From Algibacter_G agarivorans (GTDB taxonomy: Bacteria; Bacteroidota; Bacteroidia; Flavobacteriales; Flavobacteriaceae): 64,000 nt of DNA. Positions 54,212 to 62,934 of this stretch are shown here, piece after piece. The notes beneath the pieces are model-generated. The model did not search any database. It was not told the origin of the DNA and worked only from the letters and a program-made list of their open reading frames with translations. A program made the position numbers and the translations under genes. The stretch covers positions 62,001 through 126,000 of the forward strand of contig NZ_BAABJJ010000039.1 of assembly GCF_039543245.1 (NCBI RefSeq), written 5' to 3'. The first letter of the stretch is position 1, and each line of letters begins with the position of its first letter.

Positions 54212-57200
54212 CTACTTCCTATAGTACTTAGCATATCCGCGGAAAGCGAAAAAACCTAAAATCGCAACAATAGCAACAGTAATACTTATAAATTTCACAC
54301 TAACAATTTGGTCGCCACTAGCGTAACTATGTAAGCCTGCTAAATAGAAGTTCACTCCAAAATAGGTCATTATAATACTAGCAAAAGCAATGATTGAAGC
54401 TAAATTAAAACCCCATCGACTTCTTAGACCTGGCACTAGTCGCATATGGATTACAAAAGCATAAATCATAATACTAATAAGCGCCCAAGTTTCTTTAGGG
54501 TCCCAACCCCAATAGCGCCCCCAACTTTCATTGGCCCACATACCACCTAAAAAGTTACCAATGGTAAGCATCACCAAACCTACGGTTAAAGACATTTCAT
54601 TAATAATAGTCAACTCTTTTATATTGAGTGCCATTTTTTCTTTATTCTTTTCCGAAGTAAAAATCATTAACAATAATGACACGACTCCTAAAATCATACC
54701 CAAAGTAAACGGACCATAACTAGCAACAATTACTGCCACATGAATCATGAGCCAATAGCTATTTAAAACAGGCTGCAAATTTGCAATAGCAGGATCCATC
54801 CAATTCCAATGTGCAATCATTAAAATCATTGCAGTTACAAAAGCAGTTGACGCAATAGTTAAATCACTTTTTCTTCCAAAGGCTAAACCAAAGAACATAG
54901 TTGCCCAAGCTACATAAATCATGGACTCATAAGCATCACTCCATGGCGCATGACCAGAAATATACCAGCGGGTTATTAAACCAGCTGTGTGCAAAATAAA
55001 TAACCCTAGAACAATAAACTTAAAAACAATTATAGCAACATTTACAAACTTGCGCTGATCATTAAATATTTGAACTATTAATAAAACAAACAATAAGCTA
55101 CCAGCATATAAATACCAACTAAACAGTTTCTTAAAAATATCATACTTGTTGTAAAGCACTTCGGTCTTTACTTTATCGTCACTAAGCATAACCGCTCCGC
55201 CATAGCGGTGTTGGGTTTTCTTAAATGCCGCTAAAAGTTTTTCGGCTTCTTGAAAATTGTCTGTTTGCTTTGCTTGGTTTAAAGTAAACAAATAAGCTCT
55301 AAACCCATTTTTTACAAAGTTTGAATACAGCGAATCCTTTATTTTAGAAGTATCTTGCTTATAATCGAAATTAGAAATCCATTTGTTATTATCATCGTTA
55401 GGAATCGGGAATATTTTTAAAGACATCCCTTCTACCGTATTGTACAACAAGTTAACACGCTGGTCCGTTTCTTTAAATTCCTTTTGAAACCCGTTAGGTA
55501 CTTGAGCTTTGTAGGCTTCATCTAAATAAGGTGCTAATTTGTACTCACCTCTATCTGAAAAGAAATCTGCTAAGGCAACGTACTTTTCACTTGTATCAAC
55601 GCCAATAAGTTTTCTAATAGAATCGCCCTTTTTTAACTTTAAATAAATGATAGGTACATTATACCAAAGCATAGGACTTTCTTGTATGGATAAAAACACC
55701 TGGTTTGCATCAAAATCCTCATAAGTATCACGTTTACTTAACTTACGAAGCATTTCTGATGCATAGGTATTAACAGGCATCATTCGTCCGCTTAAATCTT
55801 GAATCACCAAATGACCAAATTTATCGGCGTGTGCTTTAGGTGTTATATTTGATTGTAGAATAGAATCTATTTGCGACTTAGCTGGTTTTGAATGGTCGTG
55901 CCCATCGTTCTCATGATGCCCTTGAGAAAACACATTCAATCCAACGCATAACATAAGAACTGAAAATAGTTTTGCTTTTTTAGCTTTCACTTTTTCCAGC
56001 TGTACCTTTAAATCTCCAAAACGAGAATATTTAGAAAACAGAATAGCCATCAACCCAAAGTAGAGCATAAAATAACCTAAATACGTAATTAATGAACCCC
56101 AATAATCATGATTTACGGAAAGAATCGTTCCTTTTTCATCTGGATCAAAACCCGATTGAAAAAAACGATAACCACCATGATCTAAGATGTTATTCATAAA
56201 AATCTTATAATCGTAGTGTTCTGTTTTATCGTCTAAAACAGTAACTTCACTTGAATATGCTGAATAGCCACGCTCAGTTCCTGGGTAACGCTCCGCTTCA
56301 AAATCGTTCAACTTTAAAGAAAACGGTAACTCCAAAACTTTAGAGCCATATTTAAATGCAAAGTCTAATCCGCCTACTTTAATCTGTTTAAAGCTGCTGT
56401 TCGTTCCTTTTCCACCAAGTAAACCAATACGCTGTGTTTCACCATTGGTGGTCACTTTTAGCATCAAACCATCATCATCATTTTTCAACATTTGCGATTT
56501 TTGTACCATGTCGAAAACACCCTTAATTACGGGTTTAGGAAATACCATTTGCATATTGCCAATTTTATAAAGCGAACGCAATGCTAAAGGTTGCAAGCTG
56601 TCTTTTATCAATTTCCCTTCTGCTTTGGTAGCCATGGTCATATAACTACCTTCAAATGGAGAATTTATAGTGAGCTCATTATTTCTATAAGTTATATTTA
56701 TTGCGCCATCGGTAGGTTTGTTCAATGCAAAAAGTACATTATGAATACTACTTATTTCTCCTGTTTTTAAGAAATGATTATGAGCCCCATTAGCTCCAGC
56801 TTCAACAATTTTTAAATACTCTTCACCTTCTTCATTTGGAATAATATCTTCTTCTGCTCCTACAATAAACTTTTCTAATTCAATAGTTACAGGCTGTTGG
56901 TTGTATTTGGTTTCAATCTTAAAATCGTTATCTAAACGCCCAGAAAAATCAACTTCACTATTAATAGGCAACCGTTGTGGAACGCCATCAATTTTGTAAT
57001 CTCCATCTATATAGGTTGTGATGTATGTTTTTTGAGAAAGAAAGCTATTCTCAGTAGCACCTTCGCGAATTGCCATCATACCCTCAAAACTGGCATAACG
57101 TGTTATAAAAGCGCCTAACAAAATAAAAATGAATGACAAATGTAAAATAAAAGTCGCCCATTTTTCTTTTTTATACAATCTGAATCTGAAAATATTACCT

Positions 57201-57397
57201 GTAAAATTAATAACGAAAAATACCATGATAGCTTCAAACCACCAGGCATTATAGATTAAGTTTCTGGTATACGGTGTTGGCGATGTTTCTTGTCCTGCGT
57301 CCAAAATAGTGCCAGTAGCCATAGCAGCAGCAAAAGCAATAAATAAAAAGGCGGTAAGTCGCGTTGAGAAGAAAATATTGGCGAGTTTTTTTTGCAT
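54212..57397 (-). CDS. ccsA: Cytochrome c biogenesis protein CcsBA (ResB-CcsA fusion)
   Basis: 1061 residues, joining a ResB/CcsB-like N-terminal part (membrane helices near 12-28, 47-65 and 77-97, and a long periplasmic domain up to about 425) to a CcsA-like C-terminal part (about 770-1060). The tryptophan-rich haem-handling motif WGRYWGWDPKETWAL is near residues 959-973. Between them a His-rich patch (HHENDGHDHS, about 496-505) follows a membrane segment. System II fusion proteins carry haem across the membrane and attach it to apocytochrome c. The large size is usual for Bacteroidota. Confidence 0.92.
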   Translation of the reverse strand: MQKKLANIFFSTRLTAFLFIAFAAAMATGTILDAGQETSPTPYTRNLIYNAWWFEAIMVFFVINFTGNIFRFRLYKKEKWATFILHLSFIFILLGAFITRYASFEGMMAIREGATENSFLSQKTYITTYIDGDYKIDGVPQRLPINSEVDFSGRLDNDFKIETKYNQQPVTIELEKFIVGAEEDIIPNEEGEEYLKIVEAGANGAHNHFLKTGEISSIHNVLFALNKPTDGAINITYRNNELTINSPFEGSYMTMATKAEGKLIKDSLQPLALRSLYKIGNMQMVFPKPVIKGVFDMVQKSQMLKNDDDGLMLKVTTNGETQRIGLLGGKGTNSSFKQIKVGGLDFAFKYGSKVLELPFSLKLNDFEAERYPGTERGYSAYSSEVTVLDDKTEHYDYKIFMNNILDHGGYRFFQSGFDPDEKGTILSVNHDYWGSLITYLGYFMLYFGLMAILFSKYSRFGDLKVQLEKVKAKKAKLFSVLMLCVGLNVFSQGHHENDGHDHSKPAKSQIDSILQSNITPKAHADKFGHLVIQDLSGRMMPVNTYASEMLRKLSKRDTYEDFDANQVFLSIQESPMLWYNVPIIYLKLKKGDSIRKLIGVDTSEKYVALADFFSDRGEYKLAPYLDEAYKAQVPNGFQKEFKETDQRVNLLYNTVEGMSLKIFPIPNDDNNKWISNFDYKQDTSKIKDSLYSNFVKNGFRAYLFTLNQAKQTDNFQEAEKLLAAFKKTQHRYGGAVMLSDDKVKTEVLYNKYDIFKKLFSWYLYAGSLLFVLLIVQIFNDQRKFVNVAIIVFKFIVLGLFILHTAGLITRWYISGHAPWSDAYESMIYVAWATMFFGLAFGRKSDLTIASTAFVTAMILMIAHWNWMDPAIANLQPVLNSYWLMIHVAVIVASYGPFTLGMILGVVSLLLMIFTSEKNKEKMALNIKELTIINEMSLTVGLVMLTIGNFLGGMWANESWGRYWGWDPKETWALISIMIYAFVIHMRLVPGLRSRWGFNLASIIAFASIIMTYFGVNFYLAGLHSYASGDQIVSVKFISITVAIVAILGFFAFRGYAKYYRK

Positions 57398-57814
57398 AAT
57401 TTGAACCCGTTTTTTAGGTCGTACAAATTTAAGTATTTAAGTTTATTTTGAGGTGTTAAAGTGTTGTAAAAAGTTTGAAATTAAAAAGCTCGAAGTTAGA
57501 AGTCTGCTTACTCTGCTTTATTGTTTCACGCAAAGGCGAGGCGGTGCAAATTTGGACGTAAAAAATCTAATAATGAAAACCAAGACTATGACTGAAGAAC
57601 TGAGACTGAATACTTTTTTTTCGCGCAAAGACGCAAACCTGCCTGCCGGCAAGCAGGGGCGCAAAGTTGAACGTAAAAAACCGAATAATGACAACTGAGT
57701 CTTAAAAACTACTTTTTTTGTACGAAGGCATCACACGACTTTCTGAATACTGTGACTGTGACTGAATACTAGGGCTGAATACTGTGACTGCGACTGAAGA
57801 CTACCCACTGCTTA
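57398..57814. repeat. Repeat-filled gap between ccsA and haemoglobin genes
   Basis: Holds CACGCAAAGGCGAGG and CGCGCAAAGACGCAA units (also near 24040 and 60675), a CCTGCCTGCCGGCAAGCAGG palindrome (57640) and a tail of ACTGTGACTGAATACT repeats (57740-57800). An 81-codon open frame at 57453 is made of these repeats and is not a gene. Confidence 0.6.
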
Positions 57815-58213
57815 CTAACCCCTCGCTTCAAAAATTTTCAAATACAAAAAAGACCCCATTTTTCTGGCTCGTCGTTTTGCGTTTTCTGCATAATCGCCTT
57901 CAAAAAGTTCGTCTATGGTTTGCAGCCATAAATTTAACCACAATCCAAAATGCAATTCGGTAATACTGTTATTGTTTTCCCTATCAACTTTTACGTGAGC
58001 TTCTAATGGATCTCCGTGATACTTATGTTCTAACTTTCTGGTCATGAACAAGCTTGTTTCCCAGAAGGTTGTTAATTTATCTAAATGTGCATCCCAATCT
58101 TTAATTACATCATTAAAAAAAGGACCTAAAACCTCATCTTTTCTAACTTTTTTATAGAATGATGACACTAATAAAAATACATCATCTCTAGTTTTAATAT
58201 CTTTTTTATTCAT
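57815..58213 (-). CDS. Group III truncated haemoglobin
   Basis: 132 residues, the short 2-over-2 globin. The E/F region and the proximal helix are seen in FWETSLFMTRKLEHKYHGDPLEAHVKV, and ELHFGLWLNLWLQTIDELF forms the G/H helices; the proximal histidine is most likely the His in LEAHVKV. Group III members handle oxygen or nitric oxide. Confidence 0.9.
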   Translation of the reverse strand: MNKKDIKTRDDVFLLVSSFYKKVRKDEVLGPFFNDVIKDWDAHLDKLTTFWETSLFMTRKLEHKYHGDPLEAHVKVDRENNNSITELHFGLWLNLWLQTIDELFEGDYAENAKRRARKMGSFLYLKIFEARG

Positions 58214-58247
58214 ATTTCAAAGTTATGGGATTATTTAATATATATCT

Positions 58248-58271
58248 AGTGTCTGGTTGGAAACAGACACT
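58248..58271. promoter_or_regulatory. Palindrome between divergent haemoglobin and DUF2520 genes
   Basis: AGTGTCTG and CAGACACT are perfect arms around an 8-bp spacer, 34 bp upstream of the haemoglobin start and 60 bp upstream of the DUF2520 start. A shared operator is possible. Confidence 0.45.
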
Positions 58272-58285
58272 ATCTACTAAAAAAT

Positions 58286-58313
58286 CGTAATTCATAATTC
58301 GTAATTCGTAATT
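58286..58313. repeat. Heptamer tandem repeat CGTAATT x4
   Basis: Four 7-bp units (the second reads CATAATT) directly before the DUF2520 start at 58332. Confidence 0.7.
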
Positions 58314-58331
58314 CGTTAGTATTTTAGCAAT

Positions 58332-59099
58332 ATGATTTCAGTAGTAATTCTCGGCGCAGGTAATGTTGCCACGCATTTATTTAAAGCCTTCAATAATTCA
58401 AATAACGTTTCTGTTATCCAATGGTTTAACAGAAGTATTGAGTCTATAAATCCATATAAAAATACAGTTGATATTACTAACGACTTAAACGCATTAAAAG
58501 ATGCCGACATATATATTTTAGCGGTTAGCGATGATGTTATTGGCTCCCTTTCTTCAAAACTTCCTTTTGACAACAAATTGGTTGTTCATACGTCTGGAAG
58601 TGTTAGCGTTTATGATATTGATAAAAAACACAAACGTGGTGTATTATACCCCTTGCAAACTTTTAGCAAGACCACAGAAATGGATTTTACTAATGTGCCC
58701 ATTTGTATTGAAACTATTGATAAAAAAAGCTTTCCGATATTAAAAGAATTAGCAAAAAGCACGGGTGGTCCTTTTAAAAGAATTAATAGCGATCAACGGC
58801 GTGTTTTGCATTTAGCTGCAGTATTTGTAAATAATTTCACTAATCAGTTATACAGAATCGGGCATGAGATTACCGAAAGTGAAGGCGCAGAATTTGATAT
58901 GCTAAAGCCGCTTATTTTAGAGACCGCAAAAAAAATTCAGGATATATCGCCATATATGGCGCAAACAGGACCTGCTAAGCGAAACGACAAAAAAACCATT
59001 AAAAAACATTTAAAGGACTTAGAAAGTCAACATCATAAAGACATATACCAACTCCTAACAAACTCAATTCAAAAAACCCATGGAAGAAAAAAGCTATAA
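58332..59099 (+). CDS. Rossmann-fold DUF2520 protein
   Basis: 255 residues. Starts MISVVILGAGNVATHLFKAF, a GxGNVAxH dinucleotide-binding loop, with an NADP-reductase-like N-domain (about 1-120) and a helical DUF2520 C-domain (about 130-250; HLAAVFVNNFTNQLY). Probably an oxidoreductase of unknown substrate. The last 20 bp overlap the kdsC-like gene. Confidence 0.88.
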   Translation: MISVVILGAGNVATHLFKAFNNSNNVSVIQWFNRSIESINPYKNTVDITNDLNALKDADIYILAVSDDVIGSLSSKLPFDNKLVVHTSGSVSVYDIDKKHKRGVLYPLQTFSKTTEMDFTNVPICIETIDKKSFPILKELAKSTGGPFKRINSDQRRVLHLAAVFVNNFTNQLYRIGHEITESEGAEFDMLKPLILETAKKIQDISPYMAQTGPAKRNDKKTIKKHLKDLESQHHKDIYQLLTNSIQKTHGRKKL

Positions 59100-59610
59100 A
59101 GAATACCTTGAACACATTACCACCTTTATTTTTGATGTGGATGGTGTTTTAACAGATGGCTCCGTTACTGTTACTACAACTGGCGAAATGCTGAGAACTA
59201 TGAGCATAAAGGATGGTTATGCGTTAAAAACCGCAGTAGATAACGGATTTAATGTTTGTGTTATTTCCGGTGGCTCTAATGAAGGCGTGCGTTTACGATT
59301 ACAAGGTTTAGGGGTTACCGATATTTATTTAGGCGCACAGAACAAAATAGAACAGTTAGATGATTATTTTAATAAGAAATCTATCAAGTCTGAAAATGTG
59401 CTTTATATGGGCGATGATATTCCTGATTACCCCGTGATGAAAGGTATTGGTTTACCGTGTTGCCCGCAAGATGCAGTACCTGAAATTAAAAATATTTCAA
59501 AATACATTTCGCATAAAAAAGGGGGAAAAGGCGCTGTTAGAGATGTGATTGAGCAAGTTCTAAAAGTTCAAGGAAAATGGAACGGAAATTATGAAGCTAA
59601 GTATGACTAG
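59080..59610 (+). CDS. KdsC-like HAD phosphatase
   Basis: 176 residues, HAD class IIIA without cap. Motif I FDVDGVLTDG (Asp19, Asp21), motif II VISGGSN, then MGDDIPDYPVM. This is the 3-deoxy-D-manno-octulosonate 8-phosphate phosphatase type used in LPS core synthesis. It overlaps the previous gene by 20 bp, and its TAG stop is the first unit of a heptamer repeat. Confidence 0.9.
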   Translation: MEEKSYKEYLEHITTFIFDVDGVLTDGSVTVTTTGEMLRTMSIKDGYALKTAVDNGFNVCVISGGSNEGVRLRLQGLGVTDIYLGAQNKIEQLDDYFNKKSIKSENVLYMGDDIPDYPVMKGIGLPCCPQDAVPEIKNISKYISHKKGGKGAVRDVIEQVLKVQGKWNGNYEAKYD

Positions 59611-59666
59611 TTGTTAGTTGTTAGTTGTTAGTTGTTAGTTGTTAGTTGTTAGTTGTTAGTTGTTAG
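59608..59666. repeat. Heptamer tandem repeat TAGTTGT x8
   Basis: Eight perfect 7-bp copies plus three bases, starting on the stop codon of the kdsC-like gene and ending 12 bp before the ubiA start. Such arrays change length by slippage. Confidence 0.92.
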
Positions 59667-59678
59667 AAACAATAAAAT

Positions 59679-60590
59679 TTGAATGTCTTAAAACTTATCC
59701 GTTGGAAAAATTTATTGATGATTGCTCTTGTGCAATTATTAATAAAATATGCACTTTTAGAACCCTTTGGCGTTTCGACAAGTTTAGACTCTTTAGGAAT
59801 TATCCTTTTAATTCTAGCCTCTATTTCTATTGCAGCAGCTGGAAACATAATAAATGACATCAACGATATTGAAACTGATTCTGTAAACAAGCCTGACAAA
59901 ATTATTGTTGGCAAATCTATTTCGGAAAAAACAGCATACAACCTTTTTATAATTCTTAATCTAATTGGAGTTGGCATAGGTTTTTATTTATCCCATAACA
60001 TTAATAGAGCGCCGTTTTTCTCCATATTTGTTATAATTTCGGTATTGCTTTATGTGTATGCTACTTATTTAAAGCGCACACTTCTTATTGGCAACATCAT
60101 CATATCAATTCTCGTAGCATTGAGCATCATTATTGTTGGGGTTTTTGAATTGCTTCCTAGTATAACGCCTTCAAACCAGCAGACTCAAGTATTATTCTTT
60201 AAAGTAATATTAGATTATGCATTATTTGCTTTCATCATTAATCTATTAAGAGAAATAGCCAAAGATATTGAAGACATTGATGGCGACTACAAAGCAGGTA
60301 TGAATACCTTACCTATAGCCATTGGAAGAGAACGTGCAAAAATCGTTTTAGTAATATTAAACTTCATTCCTCTTGCAGGCATTATCCATTATATTATTTC
60401 AAACTTATACAAACAACAAATAGCTGTTGGTTATTTTTTGATATTTATTATTGCCCCGCTAATCTACATTTGTATAAAAACATTTAGCGCAAAATTGAAA
60501 AAAGAAATTCGCCATATAAGTAATATGTACAAATTGGTTATGCTTTTCGGGATGCTGTCTTTGTTACTTTATTTGTTTATCTTAAGCTAA
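59679..60590 (+). CDS. UbiA family prenyltransferase
   Basis: 303 residues from a TTG start at 59679; an in-frame stop 6 bp upstream rules out a longer form, and the start MNVLKLIRWKNLLMIALVQ matches relatives. About eight membrane helices. The two aspartate-rich motifs are NDINDIETDSVNKPDK and DIEDIDGDYKAGMNTLP. It attaches a prenyl chain to an acceptor; relatives are called geranylgeranylglycerol-phosphate geranylgeranyltransferase, a label I do not test. The heptamer repeat lies just upstream of its ribosome binding region. Confidence 0.9.
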   Translation: MNVLKLIRWKNLLMIALVQLLIKYALLEPFGVSTSLDSLGIILLILASISIAAAGNIINDINDIETDSVNKPDKIIVGKSISEKTAYNLFIILNLIGVGIGFYLSHNINRAPFFSIFVIISVLLYVYATYLKRTLLIGNIIISILVALSIIIVGVFELLPSITPSNQQTQVLFFKVILDYALFAFIINLLREIAKDIEDIDGDYKAGMNTLPIAIGRERAKIVLVILNFIPLAGIIHYIISNLYKQQIAVGYFLIFIIAPLIYICIKTFSAKLKKEIRHISNMYKLVMLFGMLSLLLYLFILS

Positions 60591-60737
60591 TAATCTTATT
60601 TCAGAAAGATTTTATTAATTCTTACTCAAAGGTTACAGCGTTAAAATTGAAAGAAAAACAGTAAATTATTTTTATCACACAAAGGCGTTAAGACACAAAG
60701 AAATATTACCAAATACTGAGACTGTAAACAAAAAAAC

Positions 60738-61331
60738 ATGCTTAACGAAAAACTAAAAAACCATCACATCATATTGGCTTCAGGCTCCCCTAGAAGACAA
60801 GCGTTTTTTGAAAATTTGGGATTAGATTTTGAAGTCCGTTTAAAACCTGTAAAAGAAGAATATCCAAATCGATTAACGCATTTTGAAATTAGCAATTACC
60901 TCTCGCAATTAAAAGCATTGCCTTTTAAGGATGCATTAAAACCCAACGATATTTTAATTACCAGCGATACTATTGTTTGGCATAACCAAACCGCTTTAGG
61001 AAAACCTCGTGATGAAAACGAAGCATTCAGCATTCTAAAATCATTGAGTAATGCAACACACGAAGTCATTACATCTGTTTGTTTCACAACTTCTAACTAT
61101 GAAAAAACGCTTCATAATATCACTAAAGTAACGTTTAAAGCCTTATCTGATGAAGAAATTTTATTCTATATAAAAACCTGTAAGCCTTTCGATAAAGCCG
61201 GAGCCTATGGTATTCAAGAATGGATTGGTCAAATAGGCGTAACCAAAATTGAAGGCTCTTATTTTAATGTTATGGGATTACCTACTCACCTTGTTTACAA
61301 AACGTTAAATGATATTGCAGACATTGCCTAA
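60738..61331 (+). CDS. maf: Maf-family nucleotide pyrophosphatase
   Basis: 197 residues. SGSPRRQAFFENLGLDFEV near the start is the Maf signature; SDTIVWHNQTALGKPRDENEA and KAGAYGIQE follow. Maf proteins remove pyrophosphate from non-canonical or m7G/pseudouridine-type nucleotides. The next gene starts 17 bp later. Confidence 0.95.
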   Translation: MLNEKLKNHHIILASGSPRRQAFFENLGLDFEVRLKPVKEEYPNRLTHFEISNYLSQLKALPFKDALKPNDILITSDTIVWHNQTALGKPRDENEAFSILKSLSNATHEVITSVCFTTSNYEKTLHNITKVTFKALSDEEILFYIKTCKPFDKAGAYGIQEWIGQIGVTKIEGSYFNVMGLPTHLVYKTLNDIADIA

Positions 61332-61348
61332 GTTTGTAACTTTACGTT

Positions 61349-62305
61349 ATGGAAACAATTAATAAACTGAAAAAAATCATAAAAGCAGAAATACTGTTTT
61401 GGATAATAATTGGATTATTATTGATAATGACATCATGTAAAAAAGAAAATCAAAATATTGATATAGCTTATAATTTTGATGCCGATGTTGAAACTAAAGA
61501 AGCTGTAACAAAACAATCACCAGAATTCAACACATATTGGTATGCTGGAGAAGCTGAAGTTTCATCCTATAAATTGGAACAAGCCCGCTATGGTGAGATA
61601 AGGGAGGGCAAAGCCGTTTTAATATATGTAACCGAAGATTTTTTACCAAATATTCAAGTAAAAGCAAATAACAAAAAAGCTAATAGCATTCCTGTTTTAA
61701 AACTGAATGCTATTAAAAAATTCAATACAGGTGTATACCCATATTCCATTATGCAAAGCACCTTCTACCCTATTTCTAATAATCAACATGCTATTAAAGT
61801 ATCCAGTTCTATTCAGGAATGGTGCGGTCATGTTTATGCACAACTTAACAATAAAAAGGAATTTGAAATTATGTCGCATTCTTATTTTGAAGGCGAAGCT
61901 GATAAAAATTTCAAACTAAAAAAATCTATTTTAGAAAATGAACTGTGGACACAATTACGCATAAATCCTAAATCATTACCAACGGGTAATTTAGAAATTA
62001 TTCCTTCTTTTGAATATTCACGACTACGCCATGCTCCCATAAAAGCACACAAAGCATCGGCGACTTTAACAGAAAGCACATATTCTATAAACTATCCAGA
62101 AATAAACAGATCGCTAATTATCCAATTTAACCCAAACTTCCCTCATGATATTCTAGGTTGGGAAGAAACATTTAAAAGTGGTTTTGGGTCTAATGCAAAA
62201 GTTTTAACTACAAAAGCTTCTAAACTAAAAACCATAAAATCTGCTTACTGGCAAAAGAACAGTAATAAAGATGAAATACTGAGAGAAACCCTTCAATTAA
62301 ATTAA
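61349..62305 (+). CDS. Unknown lipoprotein downstream of maf
   Basis: 318 residues, lipobox MTSC with Cys30 after a long N-region. The mature protein is beta-rich, with FNTYWYAGEAEVSSYKLEQARYGEIREGKAVLIYVTEDF and SSIQEWCGHVYAQLNN. Homologues sit behind maf across Flavobacteriaceae and are often mislabelled Maf. No enzymatic motif is seen. Confidence 0.8.
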   Translation: METINKLKKIIKAEILFWIIIGLLLIMTSCKKENQNIDIAYNFDADVETKEAVTKQSPEFNTYWYAGEAEVSSYKLEQARYGEIREGKAVLIYVTEDFLPNIQVKANNKKANSIPVLKLNAIKKFNTGVYPYSIMQSTFYPISNNQHAIKVSSSIQEWCGHVYAQLNNKKEFEIMSHSYFEGEADKNFKLKKSILENELWTQLRINPKSLPTGNLEIIPSFEYSRLRHAPIKAHKASATLTESTYSINYPEINRSLIIQFNPNFPHDILGWEETFKSGFGSNAKVLTTKASKLKTIKSAYWQKNSNKDEILRETLQLN

Positions 62306-62325
62306 AGTCATTTCAATTTGTAATG

Positions 62326-62333
62326 TATCTTTG
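62326..62333 (+). promoter_or_regulatory. Candidate -7 box before mscS-like gene
   Basis: TATCTTTG fits TAnnTTTG, 22 bp before the start at 62356. No good -33 box is seen. Confidence 0.35.
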
Positions 62334-62355
62334 TATTGAACTTTAATTTACCCAT

Positions 62356-62901
62356 ATGATTTTTGGTGACTACAGAGACAAACTCGCATATACAGGCATC
62401 GTACTGATATCCTTACTTATAGTAAGATTTATTACGCATTTTACTATCACTAAAGTAGCTAGAAAAAATGGCATTAACGATGCTAGAATTAGACTTATTA
62501 GAAGATACATTACCGTTACCCTATTTTTAATTGCCATTCTCATTGAAACCTTTATTTTCGGTGCTAAATTTAGAGAAATAGCACTTATATTCTCATCCGT
62601 TTTTGCAATAATTGGTATTGGTTTATTTGCTATCTGGTCCATTTTAAGCAATATCACTTCAGGTATTATTATGTTTTTCAACTTCCCTTATAAAGTAGGT
62701 GATAAAATTGAAATTCACGATAAAGATTTTCCTATTCGCGCCATTATTGAAGATATACGTGCATTTCAACTTCATTTAAGACTAGAAAACGGGGATTTGG
62801 TAACCTATCCAAACAACCTCATGCTTCAAAAAGCTGTAACGCTTGTAAAAAAAGACGCCATTGATGATGTCTTTGAAGATGATGGTACCGATGCTGTATA
62901 A
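62356..62901 (+). CDS. Small MscS-domain mechanosensitive channel protein
   Basis: 181 residues, shorter than typical MscS (about 280). Two or three membrane helices (about 12-30, 53-72, 80-110) lead into the MscS beta domain (FFNFPYKVGDKIEIHDKDFPIRAIIEDIRAFQLHLRLENGDLVTYPNNLMLQKAV). The lower alpha/beta cage is missing and the protein ends in an acidic tail. The corA gene follows after 33 bp. Confidence 0.87.
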   Translation: MIFGDYRDKLAYTGIVLISLLIVRFITHFTITKVARKNGINDARIRLIRRYITVTLFLIAILIETFIFGAKFREIALIFSSVFAIIGIGLFAIWSILSNITSGIIMFFNFPYKVGDKIEIHDKDFPIRAIIEDIRAFQLHLRLENGDLVTYPNNLMLQKAVTLVKKDAIDDVFEDDGTDAV

Positions 62902-62934
62902 ATATTCCATATATTTAAAGTATAATTTGTAGTA

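Noticed and set aside
57453..57698. 81-codon open frame
   Set aside because: Built from dispersed GCAAAG and CCTGCC repeats; no plausible protein features.
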